A stretch of DNA of 64,000 bases, from positions 191,921-255,920 of the forward strand of contig JAJEKB010021225.1 in NCBI GenBank assembly GCA_022393335.1, written 5' to 3'. The first letter of the stretch is position 1. Every line of letters starts with the position of its first letter. Positions 58,101 to 64,000 of the stretch are shown piece by piece. The notes under the pieces are model-generated. The model made no database searches. It worked only from the letters and a program-made list of their open reading frames with translations, and had not been told where the DNA came from. This stretch comes from Macrotrachela quadricornifera. Lineage: Eukaryota > Rotifera > Eurotatoria > Philodinida > Philodinidae. Both the position numbers and the translations under genes were made by a program.

Positions 58101-61100
58101 AAACTTCTTTGAATTAGATAAATTGGAAGTGGAACAGTTCTCTTCCATTCCCAAAACAGCAAAATATGTCATTGAATGATCGTCTGACTAACCTGTTAAT
58201 TGAAGAATGGTCAACAAAAATTAATTATATAAATTACTTTACTACATGTGCACCTGAGTTTTGTACCTATGTTATAAAGGATCAGTCTAATTTATCTTAT
58301 ACAATCACTCTCTTACTTAGTCTCTATGGTGGTCTCACAATTATACTTCGTTTTATTACCGTTTCTTTGGTGAATGTTTCATCCAAACTCAAACGTCGTT
58401 TAATAAATACTAATAGTGATGCTGGTATGTTTTACTCATAACAAAAATTTCTTTGAAATTCAATTAATTTTTTGATTTATAGTACATGACATGACAAATA
58501 TTAGAAAGTTAGTTCGATGGATAAAACAGTTAAACATGTTTAAGTCGGCTAATGAGCGAACAGCAGCTAATATTAAACAACAGCGCATTACTACGCGTAT
58601 TTATTTGGTTTTACTCGCAAGTATGATCTTTTATTACTGAAATTTGTTTAATTATCGATATTGAAAGTTCATATATTAGTTTCAGCTTGTATAACTCTGA
58701 AATGAAAGTAAATAGAAAAATGTAGTCACCATCATTCAAAACAGGATTATAGATAATATTGAATAACAATACATTGTCTACCATATAGAGAAGTGCAGCC
58801 GTTCACTAATTGATAATTCTCAAAATACAGTTAATCTCTGCAACTCTCATCGTTTTGTTTTTGAGTATAAGAATATTTTGATATTGTTTTGAGATAACCA
58901 TATTTTAATTCTTTGACAATTGATTAATATAAGTTGTATGCAAAACATATTTATCGATCTCATTAAATATTGCTACGGAATTTGTCTTGATTTAAAAATA
59001 GTGTATTTTTATTAAACAAACTCACATGCAAGTATGTTCGTTGATATCTATTGATAAAAAATAAGAAAAAAGTAAATATTGCTTTTTGAAAAAATATCAT
59101 TCTCATGGTTTTCTGATGTGTTCTAGATTAAAACAAAATCTAGTATAGAGTTATGGTCTTGATCGATATCTAATTCAAAGCCATTTTGTGTTAATAAATG
59201 ATTAGAAAATTAAGTTACGTTATTCGAGCAAACATGTAGTGGAGAGGTGTTCACAGGACAAGATAGAAAATATTTATTTTTACCCTCTCCTGCTCAAGGC
59301 ATTATGAAACAGAGTATAGTCCAGAGCAGGAAAAGATGTGCTTGCTCTGAAAATTCGAATATTAAATTATGAAATTTTTATTTCCGAAAAACCATCTTTG
59401 AGTCGCTCAAAATCAAAAACCGAAAATCGGAAATGTGTAACAGAAGGGAGCACTAGTTAGTATTCAACGTCTTTTTCAAAAGATGTATTTTTATATGAGT
59501 ATGATTGAAATAAAAAAATATATTCTACACATTTGCGCATGTTTCTTGCTCTCACTTACAGTAGCTGCTCTACGTTTTGCTACTCTTTTTTTATTGAATA
59601 TTTTTCCAAATGGAACTTTATAGCTAACCTTATAAATTCAAGTTATGCGCATTTAGCTATTTATTTGTCTTCTCTTTTGGCAATATCCATGTATTTTGTT
59701 AGTCGAACTATCAATTATTATTATTTTAAAATACCAATAAATAAACGAATGCTCTTTGAGAAAATCTACAAATCGTATTGCTTCTGAAACTGAATGTGAA
59801 GTATAGATAGGGCTGCGTAATCAAATCTACGAAGTATTTTGTTCTTCCTTCCTTCTCCCGATAAAACAAGACAGGATACACTCTTTCTTTAATACCTTTT
59901 TGTCAACAGGATGGAGCAGGGCGAGGCAGGACAAGACACATGAGAGTAAAGTAGAGCAGGACAGGGTGCGAAAAATTACCCTGTAGACACCTTTGATGTA
60001 GTGTTATTCTCTTGAATATCAATAAAAGATTTCAGACTACTGAAAATGACAGAACTTTGTCTGTTTTATCTGTTAGAAAATACTTCAAAGCTGAAATAAA
60101 ACTAGAAAACAATCAATTCTTTAAGATGATGGCCATTTAATCAGTAGTAAAATTTTTCTGGATGCAATCAAACTAACTGATATGCAACCATTTCAATCGA
60201 ATACAGATAATTTCGATTAGATTCAGATGGAACACTTGTTTTCAAATTATGATTACTGGATCTGAGTGACTTTCTCGAATTTAGGATAGATTCTGTCAGA
60301 TTCCAACGAAATCTACATCGAATTCGACTACAAGATCTTTCATCATAGAAATGTTATATTGATAATATATGGAATTATCTTTCGAATGATTACAACTATA
60401 TCATTAGGCTGTGGTTTAACCATTGTGTATATTAAGATGTCATTCATTCACTTTTTATCTAGACAATACTGTATTTCACATAGTTTATGCAACTATCAAT
60501 ACAAGAAAGAATTTATAACTTTTTGGATTTTTGTGAAATACGATCTGAAAGAGAGTATTCAAGTGTATAGAGATAGAAATTTGTATCCCACTACCCCCTT
60601 CCCGCCTCCTCATAGACTGTGATCGATACGGCAAAAAAACGCCACAGATCGTGACCGATATCTTAATTAATTAGCGCTTGATTGATTAATTAATGAATTA
60701 ACTAGTACCTGATTAATTGCCCATTACAGATTGTGATCGATGTTTTAATTAATTAAATAATGTCTGATTACTTAATTATAGTCTCAGTAACTACTCATCA
60801 AAGACTGTCACAGACTGTGACAGACAGTATTTTGAATAGTATCTCCAGTCATAAGAAACAGAACTAAACCATTCCTGTATTATCAGCCACAGCAGTTATA
60901 TCATGTTTCACATTTCAATCTCATAGGGATTATGCTAACAGCCTTTTCATATAGAACTAAATCTAATGACACTTGACCAGTTTTTCAGGCAACATACTTA
61001 TCATGAACATCGATTTTAGAGTACACTTGATATTTAATATAATATAGAATATGTTCTATAGTGATTGGACTTAAAATTCAAACTAAAATCTTGCTTGTTT

Positions 61101-63199
61101 TGACTATGTAATACGAATATTCCGTGATCAAAAGAATCAAGATTTAAGTTTAAATTTCAAATCAAATCTTTATAGTTTCTTCTGTTTGTATTACAGAGGT
61201 ACATGAATGAAATTATACTATATCAAGCAAAGTTTTGTATAGAATAAAATGAGATATTATACTACGAACTATTTTTTGTCATAGGTAGTTTTCCAAAGTT
61301 TTTTTAAATTTCTATTCAGCGAAACTTCTTTAATTACAATCTCTTTTTGAATTTCAATAGATTTTTCTGTAGTTTACATGATTAATTAATTGATCGTTTA
61401 TTTTGAAATTATTCGCAATTTAGTTTCATATATCAATGTATCATTTTGCATATAAAACCCACGGAAAAAAGTTCAAATGAATATCGCGATTAGATGTTGT
61501 TTTCTATCGTGACTGTGCTGGCTTCTCTGACGATTGCGGTATACCAAAATAGACCGAAGTCAATTGTAGTACGTTATATCGCAGTCTAGCCGTACCGTGA
61601 TGCACTGAAGCAAGACTGTAGTGTGTCTATCGTTGAAGACCTCGGTTTTACAAAAGCTCTATGTGATGGAGATCAATTGCGAGATCAAAAAAGCATTGTT
61701 TTTCACGGTACTGTATTTTGCGAATTTTTTGGTTGAAATCGCAATGTTTACATAATCTAAAAATTTATTAATATTCTAATCAAGATAGTCTTAGCATATA
61801 GCTAGGTTTCTAATATTATCCTTTTTATGGGAATGTATCATCGCAATTACAATTCAGAAAATCGTGATTCGATAAAGGGCCATTTTTTCTGACGGAAAAG
61901 AAATCTACCTTTCTCTACTTTCGAAATCTTAAATATAAAAATATAATGTTTTACAAAATAAAAATAAAGTATTGTTATGGGATCTAGACAAACAACAGTG
62001 GTCATATAAATTGTTTCGTTCGTCGAATAATCTAGACAAGTACAAATAACAAAAATAATTAATTTACTATTTTGAGACTACAACGAAGAAATCCATCGGA
62101 TGGAAAATCCCATGAATGAACAACACGAAGGAAAAGTTCAATGAAGAGAACGAAAGAAATAACCTACGTGCGAGAATAACATATAGCAATAGAAAAGAAA
62201 GAGAACAACGAAGATAGTGGAATATATCTTGTCTTCCACTATCTAACATACATATTTAGTAAATGTTCACCGATATTTTTGAAAGAGGTAATCCTACAAA
62301 TCTATGAAAACAATAATATATTGAATATTTCTAAAAAAATTTGGGTAGACTATTTTTTTTTGCTATTCATTTTTTCGAGTAACAAAAGATTCTAACAAGT
62401 AGTAGTGGTGTTAGTAACACGAAAAAGCTAGTGATAGACTATTTTATCAGATATTATATAAAACTTGATTAACCTCATGATAATTTTTAAGAAAAACTAA
62501 TCATTGCATAAGACAAGATGTATGTGAACGACATACGCGAAATCTTTATATCAAAGACTTTATATGATAGTGGTTGAGAAAAAGTATTGTGATAATATCT
62601 TGCTGTTTTATTGTGTCATTTCAGGTTCAATTCTTACTTTACTTTTATTTACCTCGCTAAATGTTCAAACAGTGACAAAGACTGTATATAATCCTTCGTT
62701 AGCGACATACAATTATCTGCAAGATGTATATTCAAATACACTAAAATGTCCTTGTTCAAATGTGACAATGACTTATTCCACATTCATCTCATTGTCTCCA
62801 GTTCTACATCAAGTGTGCTCAAGTAGTTTTATTAACGAATCGTGGATTTTGTTGATGATGCTTGTTGATAACAATCCATGGTATGGTTTAGATGCTCGAT
62901 ATTTTCGATTATTGGCTAGTTTATGCCAACTAATCGACCAAAAGATTGATGATGCTGTTCGTCAGTTTACAAGACGTTTCTTTGTCACTTCGTATGTACT
63001 TACTGAATCTAATTTCTTTGCTGAACTAAACACAACTTTCGATGAATTCAAACAAACATTACTCATTAATTTCAACCTTATTATCGATACAGTACATCTT
63101 TTCATTCAAATTGACCAACCTTTAAGAAGACCAGATTATACATATGCACCAATATTTAACTTTATAACAGATAAAAGTAGTAATCAACAGCCACCACAG
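46173..63199 (+). CDS. Modular membrane protein: repeated [TM - Cys-rich ectodomain - TM] units, 3' end beyond window
   Basis: Exons 46173-46344, 50959-51251, 57480-58064, 58118-58424, 58483-58620 and 62625-63199 join in frame with GT...AG introns (phases 1, 0, 0, 1, 1, 0) into 690 residues with no stop. Module 1 has a cytoplasmic N-terminus (LFRWFAQKI, acidic run), TM1 at about 51-70, a CPC motif at 99-101, and HPVC at 119-122. GGCTSIDALLESTLDC and YFTTCAPEFCTY follow, then TM2 at about 411-436 (LLLSLYGGLTIILRFI). Exon 5 then repeats the module-1 start (LVRWIKQLNMF, IKQQRITTRIYLVLLA). Exon 6 gives the next TM, CPCSNVTMTYSTF and HQVCSS. Exons 2 and 3 correspond to one continuous exon in module 2. 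N-glycosylation sites are frequent. I recall the CPC/VCSS/GGL pattern from many uncharacterised bdelloid proteins. The two-TM, large-loop topology is channel- or receptor-like, but no function can be assigned. Two tandem genes is the alternative reading. Confidence 0.7.
46345..47837. other. Intron 1 of the modular gene, first part
   Basis: AT-rich intron sequence without recognisable gene or repeat. Open frames at 46973 and 47485 have no domain. Confidence 0.45.
47921..47995 (+). other. tRNA-like sequence in left arm of E2
   Basis: TCAGTTGGATAGAGCATCGACT matches a tRNA D-arm and its A-box. GGTTCTAGTCC at 47981-47991 is one base from the B-box consensus GGTTCRANTCC. The acceptor stem is not recognisable. 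It is probably a tRNA-derived Pol III promoter carried by the element. Confidence 0.5.
48684..48757 (-). other. tRNA-like sequence in right arm of E2
   Basis: Inverted copy of the tRNA-like sequence at 47921-47995, with the same B-box and D-arm. Confidence 0.5.
49009..50368. mobile_element. Palindromic element E3 with four tandem ~205-bp units and one inverted
   Basis: Flanked by TA. The ends read CAT(G/A)(A/G)GGCACTACAAAAG in inverted orientation, and the arms (about 49009-49160 and 50210-50368) share GCATTCAAGTATTCCGTTA and AATATGTGCAAAATTTC. Inside, GATGCA(G/A)-type units begin at 49275, 49484, 49684 and 49885, i.e. 200-209 bases apart. One inverted unit lies at about 50070-50110. No coding content. 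Confidence 0.8.
50369..50958. other. End of intron 1 of the modular gene
   Basis: AT-rich. Ends with a T-rich tract and TTTCAG before exon 2 at 50959. Confidence 0.5.
51252..55510. other. Intron 2 of the modular gene, first part
   Basis: About 4.3 kb without a recognised gene. A short tandem array near 53780-53960 repeats TGACCATTTGTACCATAGTTAC-like words of about 22-45 bases. The minus-strand open frame at 51166-51588 overlaps exon 2 and is a shadow. Confidence 0.5.
53775..53960. repeat. Degenerate tandem repeat (ACCATTTGTACCATAGTTA)
   Basis: Around six imperfect copies of GTGACCATTTGTACCATAGTTA with varying spacing. Confidence 0.6.
55683..55878. mobile_element. TA-flanked MITE, 196 bases
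   Basis: Flanked by TA, with ends CACTTTAAAAAAAT and, inverted, CACTCTAAAAAAAA. Arms share TATTTTACAAAACCTGTA and continue almost to the centre. Same terminal type as 26444-26891. Confidence 0.8.
56248..56838. mobile_element. piggyBac-type palindromic element E4 with ~205-bp units
   Basis: TTAA flanks both ends (56244-56247 and 56839-56842). The ends are CACATTCAGCACGAT and, inverted, CCCTTTCAGCACGAT, typical of piggyBac termini. A near-perfect 14-base palindrome GAGCCACCGGTGGCTC lies inside the left end. Two direct units start at 56345 and 56555 (210 bases apart) and an inverted unit lies at about 56740-56780. No transposase. Confidence 0.85.
57213..57479. other. End of intron 2 of the modular gene
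   Basis: AT-rich, ending TGTATTTAG before exon 3. Confidence 0.45.
58621..59241. other. Intron 5 of the modular gene, first part
   Basis: AT-rich sequence after the donor GTATGATC. Nothing recognised. Confidence 0.45.
59242..59995. mobile_element. hAT-type non-autonomous element with perfect 8-bp duplication
   Basis: ATGTAGTG occurs directly before (59234-59241) and after (59996-60003). The ends are GAGAGGTGTTCACAGG and, inverted, CAAAGGTGTCTACAGG. Subterminal CCTGCTC/GAGCAGG words occur on both sides. The 754-base interior contains an 84-codon open frame (59533-59787) with hydrophobic stretches but no recognised family. Confidence 0.8.
59996..62624. other. Intron 5 of the modular gene, remainder
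   Basis: AT-rich. Direct repeats of CAGAT(T/C)GTGA(T/C)CGAT followed by TTAATTAATTA occur at 60640-60690 and 60725-60770, with AATTAATT-rich sequence between. Open frames at 60359 and 62067 have no domain. Ends GTGTCATTTCAG before exon 6. Confidence 0.5.
60600..60835. repeat. TTAATTAA / TGTGATCGAT direct repeats
   Basis: Two diverged copies of an ~85-base unit carrying a CAGATNGTGANCGAT word and TTAATTAATTA, followed by the palindrome CTGTCACAGACTGTGACAG at 60807-60826. Confidence 0.55.
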
Positions 63200-64000
63200 G
63201 TATGTTATCGCTGAAAAGCAATAATCGTTTTCTTTCCGAAGTATCGAATGTCACAACGATAGCAGTTAAATCTACCTTCTCAATCGAAATAGTCCGAAGA
63301 TATTCAAGTATAAAAGTTTTTCAAGAAGCTTCTTTTGAGCAAGTAGATTTGTCAAAATATTTTTTGAAAGCCTCTATAACTTTTTATGATTGTAGATTTG
63401 GATCAGAAAGTATAAAGACGTGAGGTTTGTGTTCGAGATAATCTCAAGAACCAATATAAATCTTTGAGAATCTGCAGTTTTGAATGATGAAGTCTGGCAA
63501 TCTCCTAAAAACGTCTAAACATATTCTTAGTTAGAATGTAATAATAAATCAATGGTAGAAAGGATTAGTAATTTTATATGTAACTGATATCGTTTTTTCT
63601 TCAACTAATAACATATCTAAAGTCCCCCTAGTATGTTCTACAGATTGTGAAAAATTTTATAAATTTCCAAAGATTTCTCCAATAGAAATACAATTGCTTT
63701 TTCTAATTATAGTTTTATGAAAAATGCTAGAAAATCCCTTATAATCAGTAAAAATCTTCAAACAAATAAATCTGTTTTTTCGCATCATTATGTTTTCGAC
63801 AGATCTCTTTCCAAAAGATCAAAAAACAAAGCTACATTTATAGGGACTACGAATCCTCCTATATTATTACCTTACTTCATGCGATCCTTCTAAGGAACAT
63901 TTGACCAACAAACATCTCTATTTCTCCACTATGGTTTGAGACAATAAAAGATAAAAAGAGCTAGATGAATATCATAGGTAACATCTAAAGACAATTTATC
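63200..64000. other. Start of the next intron of the modular gene
   Basis: Follows the donor CCACAG|GTATGT. I found no exon homologous to the rest of module 1 before the window ends. The 73-codon frame at 63202-63423 has no homology to the gene. Confidence 0.45.

Noticed and set aside
59533..59787. Hydrophobic 84-codon frame; an adjacent frame reads like a GPCR segment (ACFLLSLTVAALRF)
   Set aside because: It lies inside a hAT-type MITE, has stops in the GPCR-like frame and no conserved receptor motif.

Overview
The window looks like nuclear DNA of a small invertebrate, most probably a bdelloid rotifer (Adineta/Rotaria type). It is AT-rich. Spliced genes mostly have introns of about 50-105 bases with GT...AG ends. 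The gene families are ones I associate with bdelloids: an ADP-ribosyltransferase fused to kinesin-light-chain-type TPRs, an F-box protein, B-box/coiled-coil/propeller-like paralogues, a family of two-membrane-segment proteins with a cysteine-rich ectodomain, and intronless genes of non-animal appearance (a GH10 xylanase with a ricin-type lectin domain and a bacterial-type MFS transporter). The species call is inference; no rRNA or mitochondrial marker is present.

Region 1-24 kb is gene-rich. A GH10+CBM13 gene on the minus strand is broken by two in-frame stops. It is followed by an intronless B-box gene (3.4-4.8 kb), a three-exon F-box gene (6.9-8.9 kb), an intronless MFS transporter (10.5-11.9 kb), a dead mariner (12.3-12.9 kb), a second B-box paralogue (13.4-14.7 kb) with a decayed third copy behind it, a seven-exon gene with a DDE/RNase-H-like core and a C-terminal C2H2 finger (16.3-19.5 kb), the two-exon ART-TPR gene (20.0-22.2 kb, minus) and a small secreted/type-I membrane protein with a PY tail (23.5-24.0 kb).

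Region 24-46 kb is transposon territory. It holds a TA-flanked palindromic MITE, a tRNA-like sequence, a 0.7 kb foldback element, a 400-base assembly gap with the 3' end of a TPR gene behind it, and a 4.3 kb pogo/Tigger-like element whose transposase carries two nonsense codons. It also holds a hAT-type foldback element with a perfect 8-bp target duplication that itself contains a TTAA-flanked piggyBac-type insertion, a pogo-type non-autonomous element, and a 34-bp-period minisatellite split by a 1.28 kb palindromic hAT-type element.

Region 46-64 kb can be read as one long plus-strand gene whose exons splice in frame from 46173 to 63199 and beyond the window. It encodes repeated [membrane segment - Cys-rich ectodomain - membrane segment] modules. 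Its introns (4.6, 6.2 and 4.0 kb) are filled with nested palindromic elements. Four palindromic elements in the window (33.7, 47.8, 49.0 and 56.2 kb) carry the same ~205-bp internal unit but have different ends, which is the most unusual repeat signal here.

All family names come from reading motifs by eye. No database search was run.
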